Shown: piece by piece, positions 7,958-15,886 of the stretch
Position numbering within the stretch: the stretch's first letter is position 1
Layout of the letters: each line of letters begins with the position of its first letter
Origin: Paenibacillus sp. Soil787
Lineage (GTDB): Bacteria > Bacillota > Bacilli > Paenibacillales > NBRC-103111
Direction of reading: 5' to 3'
Length of the DNA: 64,000 nucleotides
Assembly: GCF_001429545.1 (NCBI RefSeq)
Contig: NZ_LMSP01000044.1
Coordinates: forward strand, 232,136 to 296,135
Position numbers and translations under genes: made by a program
The notes under the pieces: generated by a model
The model's input: only the letters and a program-made list of their open reading frames with translations
The model's database searches: none
Told to the model about the DNA's origin: nothing

Positions 7958-9385
7958 TCAAAATCGTCGAGCGATATCTGTGAGCAGCCTGACTCCATCA
8001 CGAAGTTGCCCCTCATTGACGAATGAATAGCTTAAACGGATCCAAGAGCGCATCTCTCTGAGCGGATCACAGATCACACCCGGAACAAAAGAGACCGATT
8101 GCCGGATACTTTCGTTCAAAAGATCTTCCACAGGAAGTGCTTCGGGCAGCTTTAGCCACAAATTGAAGCCTCCTTTGGGACTGCTCCAACTCCATCCGGT
8201 AGCGGACAATTCCTCCTCCACAATTTCTTTTCTTATTTGAAGGGCGATGCGCAGTTTCTCCAAGTGTTTCTTAATCCGTTCTGACTCTAAGTAGTGTAGA
8301 AAAATCTTCTGGTTAACCAGTGGAGTTCCGTTATCAGCTAGCGACTTTGCGGTAATTAGTGGTTTTATCACAGACGGACGGCCTATGACGGCGCAAATGC
8401 GTAGACCAGGTGCCACATATTTACTGAAGCTGCGGAGATAAACGACCCAACCATCTGTATCGTAAGAAAAAATGGGCTGAGGAGGCGGCTGATCGAAATA
8501 CATCTCGTGAATGGCATCATCTTCAATTAGTAAACAGCGATATCGTTCAGCCAGTTCAACAAGTTGCTTGCGTTGTTCTGGGGGAACTGTATACCCTGTC
8601 GGATTATGAAAAGTAGGATTCATATAAAAAACACGAGGTCGGTGCTGTTTCATTAGCATCTCGACTTTCTCCAAATCATAGCCTTCGGGGTAAATATCAA
8701 CTGGAATAAACCGTGCACCCTGTTGGCGGAAAATATCGAGAGCGGCACTATATGTCGGCCTTTCTACCAAGATGAAATCCATCGGTCTGATGTATACCCG
8801 AGAAATGAGGTCAATCGCCTGTTGACCACCAGTTGTAATCAAAAGATCGCTTGCTGTCAGTTGAATACTGTGATGACGCTTCATGTACTGGCAAAGGAAT
8901 TCACGCAGTTCTTCATCCCCTTGTACACTCGAATAGGTTCCCATCAATTTCGGATAGATATCGAAAACTTTCTTAACATATTCGGATAGGTAAAGATTCG
9001 GCAGTAAATTCGGATCGATCAGGGATTGGGAAAATTGATAAGTGACGGGTACCTGTTGAATTTCAGATAAGGAGTTTCTCAAGTGGCCGGAAGAAGTTAT
9101 GGGGCTTCTTTCTGTATACTCGGAAATAACATACTCCGGAAAGTCTGATGGACAAACATAATAGCCCGATTTCTCCTTGACGTAGACTTTATCGTTTTCT
9201 TTAAGCAACTGATACGCTCGAAACACCGTTAACCGGTGTACTCGGAGCTCTTGGGCAAGCAGTCTAATCGAAGGGAGTTTGTCATGTGCTTTCAACTCTC
9301 CACGCTCGATCCTGGTGATGATATATTCGTATGTTTGTCTAAAAAGCAGTTTATTATCATTCGTCGCTGTGTACGTATTCTTCAT
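7958..9385 (-). CDS. MocR/PdxR-type regulator: GntR wHTH fused to an aminotransferase-like domain
   Basis: 475 residues, typical of MocR proteins. Residues about 10-78 form a GntR winged helix (KLPSIRLLAQELRVHRLTVF, then GYYVCPSD). After a linker comes a fold-type I aminotransferase domain: LLITTGGQQAIDL (~181), HNPTGYTVPP (~260), LLIEDDAIHEMYF (~285) and the PLP-binding SFSKYVAPGLR with Lys322. Such proteins bind PLP and an amino compound as effector rather than transaminating. The ATG has GGGAG about 10 nt upstream. The gene is divergent from an EamA exporter 115 bp away, the usual target arrangement, and direct repeats lie between them. The effector is unknown. Confidence 0.9.
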   Translation of the reverse strand: MKNTYTATNDNKLLFRQTYEYIITRIERGELKAHDKLPSIRLLAQELRVHRLTVFRAYQLLKENDKVYVKEKSGYYVCPSDFPEYVISEYTERSPITSSGHLRNSLSEIQQVPVTYQFSQSLIDPNLLPNLYLSEYVKKVFDIYPKLMGTYSSVQGDEELREFLCQYMKRHHSIQLTASDLLITTGGQQAIDLISRVYIRPMDFILVERPTYSAALDIFRQQGARFIPVDIYPEGYDLEKVEMLMKQHRPRVFYMNPTFHNPTGYTVPPEQRKQLVELAERYRCLLIEDDAIHEMYFDQPPPQPIFSYDTDGWVVYLRSFSKYVAPGLRICAVIGRPSVIKPLITAKSLADNGTPLVNQKIFLHYLESERIKKHLEKLRIALQIRKEIVEEELSATGWSWSSPKGGFNLWLKLPEALPVEDLLNESIRQSVSFVPGVICDPLREMRSWIRLSYSFVNEGQLRDGVRLLTDIARRF

Positions 9386-9430
9386 GCCATGTTCACTCCC
9401 TATTCACTTATTATATATCATGCCCAAGTA

Positions 9431-9477
9431 ATCTGTTCTGCTATGTAGCATCTGTTCTATTGCCTTCCTTGTATAAT
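9431..9477 (+). promoter_or_regulatory. Direct repeats and -10 box upstream of the EamA transporter
   Basis: ATCTGTTCT occurs at 9431-9439 and again at 9450-9458, 19 bp apart (about two helix turns). TATAAT at 9472-9477 is a good -10, and the second repeat covers the -35 position. MocR proteins such as GabR and PdxR bind direct repeats, so this is a plausible binding site for the adjacent regulator. Confidence 0.5.
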
Positions 9478-9500
9478 ACATACCAAGAGGGGGAACATCC

Positions 9501-10439
9501 ATGATTATTTTTAATTACTTGCTCGTATGTCTCATTTTTGGTACAACGTTTTTAGCGATAAAGGTAGGTGTCGACGCTTCAACGCCGCCTTTCTTCTCCG
9601 CGGGATTACGGTTTTTCCTTGCAGGCCTGATATTGTTCTTTTGGATGGTATGGAAGAAAAAGGCCAACTTCTCGTTGTTAATTCACAAAGAAATGCTGTT
9701 AACGGGAATAGGTCTGACTTTCGGTACATTCTCAACGTTGTACTGGGCTGAGCAATATGTCTCTTCCGGTTTCGCTGCTGTTTTATCCGCTACGGCTCCC
9801 ATGATGATGCTCATGCTGCAAACACTTGTCCTGCGGCAGAAGACATCGCCACGATCCGTTTTCGGTTGCATCCTAGGATTCGTTGGAATCGTATTGTTAT
9901 TGCTTCCACACCTTATAATTACCGCTAACATAAGGTGGATAATTGGATGTCTCGCTATTTTAGTCGGCCAGATATTCTATTCTTCGGGAGCTTTATATTC
10001 AAAAAAGGTCATTCAGCGATTCCCTCAAGCATCGCCCATTGCGCTTAACGCGGCACAGATGATTTATGGAGGCATGCTGCTTGTTATTCTGTCATTATTC
10101 ACGGAACACGTTGACTTCAAGAGCATGTTGTCAACAAAGGCGATCGGATCTCTGTTATACTTAATCGTTATCGGCTCGATGGTAGGACATAGTCTTTTCT
10201 ATTGGCTCGTCGCCAAAACGAATCCAGTCTTTCCGACTACTTGGCTCTATGTTTCGCCAACGATTGCCCTTACATTCGGAGTGCTATTATATGGTGAGAC
10301 GATCACTTGGGTATCGGCAATAGGAGTGATTACCATTATTGCTGGAACTGTATGTGCTAATCTAGACAGTCTAAAGCATTTGATCCATAAGAAGAAAACA
10401 GACTCAATACCTGTTCGTCAGGTTAAAGTATTAGACTGA
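9501..10439 (+). CDS. EamA/DMT-family permease (10 TM)
   Basis: 312 residues with two EamA repeats of about five helices each. The first starts LLVCLIFGTTFLAIKVGVDA with the family's small-residue helix 1 and FFSAGLRFFLAGLILFF; the second begins IRWIIGCLAILVGQIFYS and carries SMVGHSLFYWLVAK then YVSPTIALTFGVLLYGETIT. It ends in a basic cytosolic tail. The start has GAGGGGG about 8 nt before ATG. DMT transporters export or import amino acids and metabolites across the cell membrane. The divergent MocR gene suggests an amino acid or amine substrate. The specific cargo is unknown. Confidence 0.85.
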   Translation: MIIFNYLLVCLIFGTTFLAIKVGVDASTPPFFSAGLRFFLAGLILFFWMVWKKKANFSLLIHKEMLLTGIGLTFGTFSTLYWAEQYVSSGFAAVLSATAPMMMLMLQTLVLRQKTSPRSVFGCILGFVGIVLLLLPHLIITANIRWIIGCLAILVGQIFYSSGALYSKKVIQRFPQASPIALNAAQMIYGGMLLVILSLFTEHVDFKSMLSTKAIGSLLYLIVIGSMVGHSLFYWLVAKTNPVFPTTWLYVSPTIALTFGVLLYGETITWVSAIGVITIIAGTVCANLDSLKHLIHKKKTDSIPVRQVKVLD

Positions 10440-10484
10440 ATATTAAAGTTAACATATTTGTGCTCGTTGAAATGGACAGACAAA

Positions 10485-10513
10485 CAAAGCAGGCGCATGG
10501 GCAACCTGCTTTG
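10485..10513 (+). terminator. Hairpin between EamA and GrpB genes, weak terminator
   Basis: CAAAGCAGG, 11-nt loop, CCTGCTTTG: a perfect 9-bp stem 46 bp after the EamA stop, with only a short TTT at its 3' side. It may attenuate read-through rather than fully terminate. Confidence 0.4.
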
Positions 10514-10532
10514 AAAATAGAGGAGGATTTCT

Positions 10533-11039
10533 ATGGGGTCCAGTGTAGTAGTTGTTGAATATGATCCGAGTTGGGTTATGATGTTTGAACAGTTACGAGA
10601 CTTTGTACTTCCGGTTTTAAGCGACATCGAAGTCAGGATAGAACACATAGGGAGCACATCTGTACCAGGGTTAGCAGCTAAACCAATTGTTGATATTGAC
10701 GTGGTGGTATCTCAGCAAGCAGATGTCCATACGGTCATACTAAGACTTGCCACTCTTGGGTACGTACATGAAGGCGATTTAGGAGCTACAGGCCGAGAGG
10801 CTTTTATTCCTCCAGAAGGCATTACTTGGCATCACCTTTACGTATGCACTGTGGATAACGACGAATATAAGCGTCATATCCTCTTTCGAGATTATTTGAG
10901 AAGTCATCCAAATGACGCTAAAATGTACGGCGACTTGAAGAAGGAACTTGCTCTTCGCTTCCAAAATGATCGTTTGGCCTACTCAAATGCCAAGAGTGAT
11001 TTCGTAAATGGGATATTGAAACATGATGGATGGAAATAA
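10533..11039 (+). CDS. GrpB/UPF0157 family protein, nucleotidyltransferase-like
   Basis: 168 residues, standard for the family. Hallmarks are VVEYDPSWVMMFEQL at the start, RIEHIGSTSVPGLAAKPIVD (the GSTSVPGLxxKPIxD signature near residues 37-55), DIDVVVS, and the C-terminal RDYLRSHPNDAKMY then YSNAKSDFV. The fold is related to nucleotidyltransferases (GSTSVPG resembles their GS motif and DIDVVV the acidic strand), but no reaction is established. AGAGGAGG precedes the ATG. It stands alone between a weak terminator and the convergent haemoglobin gene. Confidence 0.85.
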   Translation: MGSSVVVVEYDPSWVMMFEQLRDFVLPVLSDIEVRIEHIGSTSVPGLAAKPIVDIDVVVSQQADVHTVILRLATLGYVHEGDLGATGREAFIPPEGITWHHLYVCTVDNDEYKRHILFRDYLRSHPNDAKMYGDLKKELALRFQNDRLAYSNAKSDFVNGILKHDGWK

Positions 11040-11258
11040 CATGAATTCAGACTTTTGGGGAAGGCCAGGCTGCAAAAGCTATTCATGATACGAATGAACG
11101 AGGGTTATTTTGCAGAAGTACGGTTCAAAAGTCCCTATCCCCATTGGAAAATATTTGCTAAAATTGACAAGGGAATCGCACGATGCGCGAGGAAACCAAG
11201 TGAACATCAAGTAATGAACGTAGTGGCACTACCAATCAAACTGATTTTATCTGTGCTT

Positions 11259-11648
11259 TTAGCGCACCTTAGGATCCTTGATCATTTGAGCTTTCAGAGG
11301 GAGCAGCAAGGCAAGTACTTGAACAATATCCCTTCCTGTTACGCTTAATTCGATCAGAGAATCGGTCAAATGGCCCAATACATCATCGAAATGCGTGGAT
11401 GTAATGTTCAAGTGTTCATGAGATTGCGTCAAGCTTTTGCCTGTGTAGTAATTAGGACCACCGGATGCAAAAGAGAGGAATATCGTTTGATGCTCCATAA
11501 GATTTGCAAAATCAATATGTTGGAAGTAATGTGACAATCTCAAATCATCTTTAATTTTGCCATAAAAAAGTTCTACTGCCGACTGAATGCCATTTTTTCC
11601 TCCAAGACGGTCATACAATGATAGGTTGGGTTCGTTCCTGTTCTCCAT
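11259..11648 (-). CDS. Truncated haemoglobin, group I-like
   Basis: 129 residues. The pattern of group I truncated haemoglobins is clear: SLYDRLGGKNGIQSAVELFY with the B10 tyrosine (Y29), LRLSHYFQHIDFANLMEHQ, the FASGGPNYYTGKSL loop, and the proximal histidine in SHEHLNIT (H77) followed by HFDDVLGHL. Such proteins bind haem in the cytosol and handle O2 or NO. Tyr at B10 is typical of NO-dioxygenase-type members. The ATG has GGGAG upstream. The gene stands alone, so its partner reductase is not visible. Confidence 0.88.
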   Translation of the reverse strand: MENRNEPNLSLYDRLGGKNGIQSAVELFYGKIKDDLRLSHYFQHIDFANLMEHQTIFLSFASGGPNYYTGKSLTQSHEHLNITSTHFDDVLGHLTDSLIELSVTGRDIVQVLALLLPLKAQMIKDPKVR

Positions 11649-11765
11649 AGCCTGCTCCCTTATGATAAATTCCTTATTTAGTCATTGTAGGAAAGTCTCC
11701 TACCTAAAGGCAAGTGAAATTTCATCTCGAATCCAAGGAGTGTATGTTCAGTAAAGGAGAATATC

Positions 11766-12446
11766 ATGCAGCCGATTCAAGTTTTCGTATGCGACGATGA
11801 TCCATTATTTCGAGAACTAATCGTCGATTACTTATCACGTGAGTCCGATCTATTTATTTCCGGATCTGCCGCTTATAAGTACCAATTATTAAAAGCTATC
11901 GAAGAAATACCTATTGATATCTTGTTACTTGACATCAATTTAACAGGAAACAATTATGACGGACTTGAAGTGGCTATTGAATTGCAATCAAAAGAACCTA
12001 ACCTGAAGATAATTGTACTTTCCTCGCTGGATGAGGAGGAGGTCATGACTCATGCTATCGCATACGGACGTGTAAGCAATTATATTACCAAGGCACATTA
12101 CCGAGATATTCCAGATGCCATTCGTGGCGTTGCGGAAGGTAAGGGAAACCTGCATCACTCTTCTGCCGGCAAATTAATGAGACGGGTGGCCTCTTCCTAT
12201 GAAGAGGAGCTTAAGAGAAAATTAACCACGCTCCAAAAAGAAATTTTACGCTATCTTCAACAAGGCAAAAGCAGCAGTGAAATTGCTGAGCTCTTGTTCT
12301 ACAACGAACAGTCCATTAATAACGAGCTATGCAAGATTACCAAGCTGATCAAAGGTAAGTTCCCCTATTTGGAGTGGCTTCGAATTAAAAAACACAACCG
12401 CCAACAACTCTTGGAGATGTCGATTCAGCTGCGGTTATTGGAATAA
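11766..12446 (+). CDS. Response regulator, NarL/LuxR-type
   Basis: 226 residues. Receiver domain about 1-120: acidic pocket D10-D12 (VCDDDP), phosphoacceptor D56 in LLLDINLTG, then IVLSSLDEEE and the lysine in NYITKAHY. A LuxR-like HTH follows from about residue 150: LTTLQKEILRYLQQGKSSSE, then IAELLFYNEQSINNELCKI. The tail after the HTH (EWLRIKKHNRQQLLEMSIQL) is longer than usual. A terminator follows at 12456. The probable partner kinase starts 800 bp downstream, beyond two minus-strand secreted-protein genes. The pairing is inferred from proximity. Confidence 0.85.
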   Translation: MQPIQVFVCDDDPLFRELIVDYLSRESDLFISGSAAYKYQLLKAIEEIPIDILLLDINLTGNNYDGLEVAIELQSKEPNLKIIVLSSLDEEEVMTHAIAYGRVSNYITKAHYRDIPDAIRGVAEGKGNLHHSSAGKLMRRVASSYEEELKRKLTTLQKEILRYLQQGKSSSEIAELLFYNEQSINNELCKITKLIKGKFPYLEWLRIKKHNRQQLLEMSIQLRLLE

Positions 12447-12455
12447 AGAAATAAA

Positions 12456-12489
12456 CCGGACGTTGGAAACGTCCGATTTCTTTCTTTAT
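12456..12489 (+). terminator. Rho-independent terminator of the response regulator gene
   Basis: CGGACGTT, loop GGA, AACGTCCG, then ATTTCTTTCTTTATTT. Confidence 0.75.
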
Positions 12490-12648
12490 TTAAACAAAGC
12501 CTGGAGGATCGGGCTGCGGATTGAAGGCATGTAAGGCAGAAGGAGCAGATGTGATTCCCGGGGGATCGGGCTGTGGATTAAATGATGGCGAAAGCATGAC
12601 GCCTGCAGCAGCAACTAGTAAGGTACACAGAAAAGTTATTTTTTTCAT
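12490..12648 (-). CDS. Short secreted peptide precursor with duplicated FNPQPDPPG motif (52 aa)
   Basis: I read this directly on the minus strand; it is only 52 codons. It begins MKKITFLCTLLVAAAGVMLS, a classic Sec signal peptide (KK, hydrophobic core, small residues). The mature part contains FNPQPDPPG at residues 23-31 and an exact second copy at 42-50, separated by ITSAPSALHA, and ends in FV. The ATG lies 4 bp after the stop of the secreted-protein gene on the same strand, so the two are one transcript and probably coupled; the ribosome binding site (GTAGGT) is weak. A repeated short motif behind a signal peptide, next to a two-component system, suggests a processed signalling peptide, but I do not recognise a characterised family. 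It could also be a small cell-wall-associated peptide. Confidence 0.65.
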   Translation of the reverse strand: MKKITFLCTLLVAAAGVMLSPSFNPQPDPPGITSAPSALHAFNPQPDPPGFV

Positions 12649-12652
12649 CGAG

Positions 12653-13051
12653 TTAACCTACAGGCTGAACGATGACTGTATAATAGCCCCATGAGCCGGT
12701 ACTATTCGTAATTGTCACAGTTACCGTTGTTTTGGCCCCGTCAGAGCTGAACAAGATTTTGGATCCGAAATTTGTAATTTGTGCATGGACGAATTGGCTC
12801 AACGGACCCGTGATTTCAATGGATTGCACATCATACTTAAAGTTTGTCGGCAAATTCAGTTCAACTGGACCACTAGCACCTGGGTGCAAATACACCGTCC
12901 CCAAGTAATGCAACTGGCGGATCACTGTGGTTTGCGGAGTTGTGGACAAGAACTCATTTGGCGAAGAAGTTTCGGCACTTGCCGCCACTGGTAAAGCCAA
13001 GATAGCAGAAGCTACAGCACCTAGTAAACCTAATTTGATTGTCTTTTTCAT
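12653..13051 (-). CDS. Secreted protein of unknown function
   Basis: 132 residues. The ATG at 13051 has AGGAGG with 9-nt spacing; an in-frame codon nine positions earlier lies inside that site. MKKTIKLGLLGAVASAILAL followed by PVAASAETSS is a clear signal peptide with an ASA cleavage site. The mature ~106 residues are beta-rich and Ser/Thr-rich (TVYLHPGASGPVELNLPTNF, IEITGPLSQF, TTVTVTITNSTGSWGYYTV) with no cysteine or visible catalytic motif, like a small extracellular beta-sandwich. It precedes and is probably co-transcribed with the FNPQPDPPG peptide, and its promoter region abuts that of the histidine kinase gene. Confidence 0.7.
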   Translation of the reverse strand: MKKTIKLGLLGAVASAILALPVAASAETSSPNEFLSTTPQTTVIRQLHYLGTVYLHPGASGPVELNLPTNFKYDVQSIEITGPLSQFVHAQITNFGSKILFSSDGAKTTVTVTITNSTGSWGYYTVIVQPVG

Positions 13052-13128
13052 TATAAAACGCCTCCTGTTTTTTCCCATTTAGGGGTTATTTGCTACAAAT
13101 TCATCATAAGCCATTTTCGAAGGAGGAA

Positions 13129-13152
13129 ATATACTCGTAAATCAGAGTATAT
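13129..13152. promoter_or_regulatory. Inverted repeat between the secreted-protein and kinase genes
   Basis: ATATACTC, spacer GTAAATCA, GAGTATAT: perfect 8-bp arms separated by 8 bp, in the 196-bp divergent intergenic region. It is suitable as a dimeric response-regulator site controlling either direction. The function is inferred. Confidence 0.45.
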
Positions 13153-13247
13153 AGCGAGTCAGGAATTCACTATCCCTTAGCGAACAAGGTGTGGAAAAGC
13201 TATATGAGACAGATTCGTCGATAAAGTAGTTGACAGGTGGGAAAACA

Positions 13248-14597
13248 ATGATCTTTTCAACCATTATTGATCTTTTACTTGCGGTTTTGCTTTATTTTTA
13301 CGGACGAAAACAGGAAGCGACGAAGTGGTTGGTCTTGTTTTTGATTTTCGCAGGTTTGGGCAGCCTTTCCGAAGTAGTTGTAGAACCTGTATGGCGCAGC
13401 CTTTTTTTCTTTATACTCCAAGCTTGTACCCCTTACGGTTTCCTCATGTTCGCGATCGTATATTCCGTAACCATGACTCGCCGAATCAAGAATACACTCG
13501 CTTGTGCGCTTGTACTTCCGATTATCATTACACTCCTTATTACTCCGATGAAGCAAAGTATTCAGTTAGATTTTGTCATTTTGTTCTACTGGTCTGTTCC
13601 CTATTACCTGGTTGGATGTTTTTTGGTTATTTATTCTTATAAGAAGGAAACAAATTTGGTAAGAAAAAGAAATCGTCTTATTACAGTCTTTTTTGTTGTT
13701 CCTCCTGTTCTCGTTATTGTTCTGTTAAATCATATGGAAAGAGCGATTCGCACATTTGACGGGTATCAGTATATCAGTATGTTCGTATGGATGGCTTTTG
13801 TTATTTTTATTGGTTCAGCGATCCGATTCGGGGTGCTTGGCGTAAGAATTAAATTAGAAAAGCAATTACATGATCAGACGATCATAGGGATAGTATCAGG
13901 TGCGGCCATGCTTAATCATGCGATGAAAAACCACATTATCAACATTGATATGCTCACCGGCCGAATGAAGGAAAACTTACAATACCGACTGCATGAACAA
14001 ACGGAGAAAGACATTGCGAATATCCAGGCGGAGACGAGACAAATGATGTACATGGTAAATCGGATCAAGAAGCATATTGAAGATATAGAGATTGTAGACG
14101 GCCCTACCAACTTATCCGATATTGTGGCTCGGGCGATTCAATCTAATCGCTATTTGCTTGACGATAAAGGGATTACACTTATTACAGATTATCCAGATTA
14201 TTACAACTTGGTGTGTGATAAGCTTCACATGCAGGAAGTATTCGCTAACTTGATTCGCAATGCGATCGATGCTGTGGATTCGGAAAACGGGACGATTGAA
14301 ATAAGAATTCATGAGAGCAAAAAAGATATTATGATAGAGTTCTCCAACAATGGAAAGGGAATAGATAAGGCGACTGTTGCCCAGCTGTTCGAGCCGTTCT
14401 TTACCACTAAACATCAGGAGAATAATTTTGGGCTGGGACTAACTTATTGTTATCTGATCCTGCAGAAGCATGGAGGAAGTATTGGTGTAGTAAGCGAACA
14501 GACAGGCGCAACTTTTACCATTCATTTGCCGAAAAGTCGCAAAATACTTAGTAACAGATTAGATCTAGGTCAAAGAGATCAAAAACAATCTATATAA
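13248..14597 (+). CDS. Multi-spanning membrane sensor histidine kinase
   Basis: 449 residues from the ATG at 13248 (AGGTGGG upstream; a TTG six codons earlier overlaps that site). Residues about 1-195 contain six to seven hydrophobic segments with short loops and no large extracellular domain. The cytosolic part has the phosphoacceptor in MLNHAMKNHIINID (H224), an N-box EVFANLIRNAIDAV (~337), G1 SNNGKGID, an F-box LFEPFFTTK and G2 NFGLGLTYC. A membrane-buried sensor with almost no periplasmic domain is the design of kinases that sense small ligands or peptides, as in AgrC/ComD-like systems. It probably phosphorylates the regulator at 11766. Confidence 0.85.
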   Translation: MIFSTIIDLLLAVLLYFYGRKQEATKWLVLFLIFAGLGSLSEVVVEPVWRSLFFFILQACTPYGFLMFAIVYSVTMTRRIKNTLACALVLPIIITLLITPMKQSIQLDFVILFYWSVPYYLVGCFLVIYSYKKETNLVRKRNRLITVFFVVPPVLVIVLLNHMERAIRTFDGYQYISMFVWMAFVIFIGSAIRFGVLGVRIKLEKQLHDQTIIGIVSGAAMLNHAMKNHIINIDMLTGRMKENLQYRLHEQTEKDIANIQAETRQMMYMVNRIKKHIEDIEIVDGPTNLSDIVARAIQSNRYLLDDKGITLITDYPDYYNLVCDKLHMQEVFANLIRNAIDAVDSENGTIEIRIHESKKDIMIEFSNNGKGIDKATVAQLFEPFFTTKHQENNFGLGLTYCYLILQKHGGSIGVVSEQTGATFTIHLPKSRKILSNRLDLGQRDQKQSI

Positions 14598-14779
14598 AAG
14601 TCCGAAGTGGAGTAATAGTCTTTACAGGACCAGATCTGAATAATTTTATCAGCGAAAAAGTCGATAATATCGATATCGATCTGCCCGGATCTGATTTTAT
14701 CGTCGGGTTCTTCATAAGTAAGGATGAAATAGCGAAACAAAAGAAACCAAAATCTTCGGTCCGTAGACTAAATTCAATT

Positions 14780-14818
14780 AAAGCGTACACTCTTGATGAA
14801 GGGGGTGCGCTTTTTTTG
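14780..14818 (+). terminator. Terminator downstream of the histidine kinase
   Basis: AAAGCGTACAC pairs imperfectly with GGGTGCGCTTT across a 12-nt loop, then TTTTT. It lies inside an open frame (about 14559-14854) that lacks a start codon. Confidence 0.55.
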
Positions 14819-14875
14819 CTGGCAATTGATATACTTAAGATTAATTTGAGATAGATTCTAAAGGGGAGTATTTCG

Positions 14876-15778
14876 TTGACTCTACAACAATTAAAGTACG
14901 TTATTGAAGTTGCAAATCGAGGCTCCATTAATGAAGCCGCCAAGAGGTTGTTTATTTCTCAACCTAGTCTTTCAAATGCGATTAAGGATCTGGAAGAAGA
15001 AATGCAGCTTGCGATTTTCGAAAGATCTAATAAAGGGATCTCACTATCTAAGGAGGGAATAGAATTCTTAAGCTATGCACGACAGGTAGTCGAGCAGGCG
15101 GAATTATTGGAAAGTCGCTACCTGAATGCTAAGCCTTCTCCGCAGCATTTTTCCGTTTCTACTCAGCATTACGCTTTCGCGGTGAATGCATTTGTGAGTC
15201 TGGTCCGGGAGTATGGGCAAGATGAATATGAGTTAGCTTTGAGAGAAACCAAAACCTATGAAATTATTGAAGATGTCAAAAATTTACGCAGCGAAATCGG
15301 CATCTTATATCTGAATGAGTTTAATGGAAAAGTTATCAATAAATTGCTGAAAAGCGCGAATTTGCAATTCAACAGCTTACTTACGGCTCGGCCGCATATT
15401 TTCATCAGTAGTAAGAACCCGTTGGCAAAGCAATCGATCGTGACTATTGACCAGTTACAGAATTATCCATATCTGTCCTTTGATCAAGGGGAGTATAATT
15501 CTTTTCATTTTTCAGAAGAGATTCTCAGTACAATGTCACATAAAAAAAGCATTCGTGTTAATGATAGGGCGACGCTTTTCAATTTATTGATCGGATTGAA
15601 CGGATATACCATATCGACAGGGGTGTTAAGCGCCGATTTGAATGGAAATGAAATTATTCCCGTACCATTGGATTGTGAGGAAACGATCAATGTCGGCTGG
15701 ATTTCCCATAGAAATGCTTCGCTATCCAAGCTAGGAGCGGCCTATATACAAGCACTCATGCAGGCAATAGCCCAATAA
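14876..15778 (+). CDS. LysR-family transcriptional regulator, likely controls metE
   Basis: 300 residues from a TTG with AAGGGGAG at good spacing. The N-terminal wHTH is textbook: LQQLKYVIEVANRGSINEAA, KRLFISQPSLSNAIKDLEEE, LAIFERSNKGISLSKEG. The rest is the two-lobed effector domain (IGILYLNEF, ARPHIFISSKNPLAKQ, LIGLNGYTISTGVL). It lies 108 bp upstream of metE on the same strand, and two dyads fill that gap. A MetR-like role, with homocysteine or a methionine-pathway compound as effector, is inferred from position only. Confidence 0.85.
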   Translation: MTLQQLKYVIEVANRGSINEAAKRLFISQPSLSNAIKDLEEEMQLAIFERSNKGISLSKEGIEFLSYARQVVEQAELLESRYLNAKPSPQHFSVSTQHYAFAVNAFVSLVREYGQDEYELALRETKTYEIIEDVKNLRSEIGILYLNEFNGKVINKLLKSANLQFNSLLTARPHIFISSKNPLAKQSIVTIDQLQNYPYLSFDQGEYNSFHFSEEILSTMSHKKSIRVNDRATLFNLLIGLNGYTISTGVLSADLNGNEIIPVPLDCEETINVGWISHRNASLSKLGAAYIQALMQAIAQ

Positions 15779-15787
15779 TATTTTGAT

Positions 15788-15834
15788 ATAGCCATTAGCT
15801 ATGACTAGATATAGTTTATTCCAGTTACACTATA
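15788..15834. promoter_or_regulatory. Two dyads in the metE promoter region (LysR-type sites)
   Basis: ATAGC, CATTA, GCTAT at 15788-15802 has the size of a LysR T-N11-A box. A second dyad, TATAGT with 13-bp spacer and ACTATA, spans 15810-15834. The layout resembles recognition and activation sites for the LysR protein encoded just upstream. Confidence 0.5.
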
Positions 15835-15886
15835 CCAATCAATCCGTGATATCTTTCTTGTAACAAATTGTAGAGGAGATTTACAG

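Noticed and set aside
11055-11348. Plus-strand open frame of 97 codons
   Set aside because: Overlaps the haemoglobin gene on the other strand, has no ribosome binding site and no recognisable domain.
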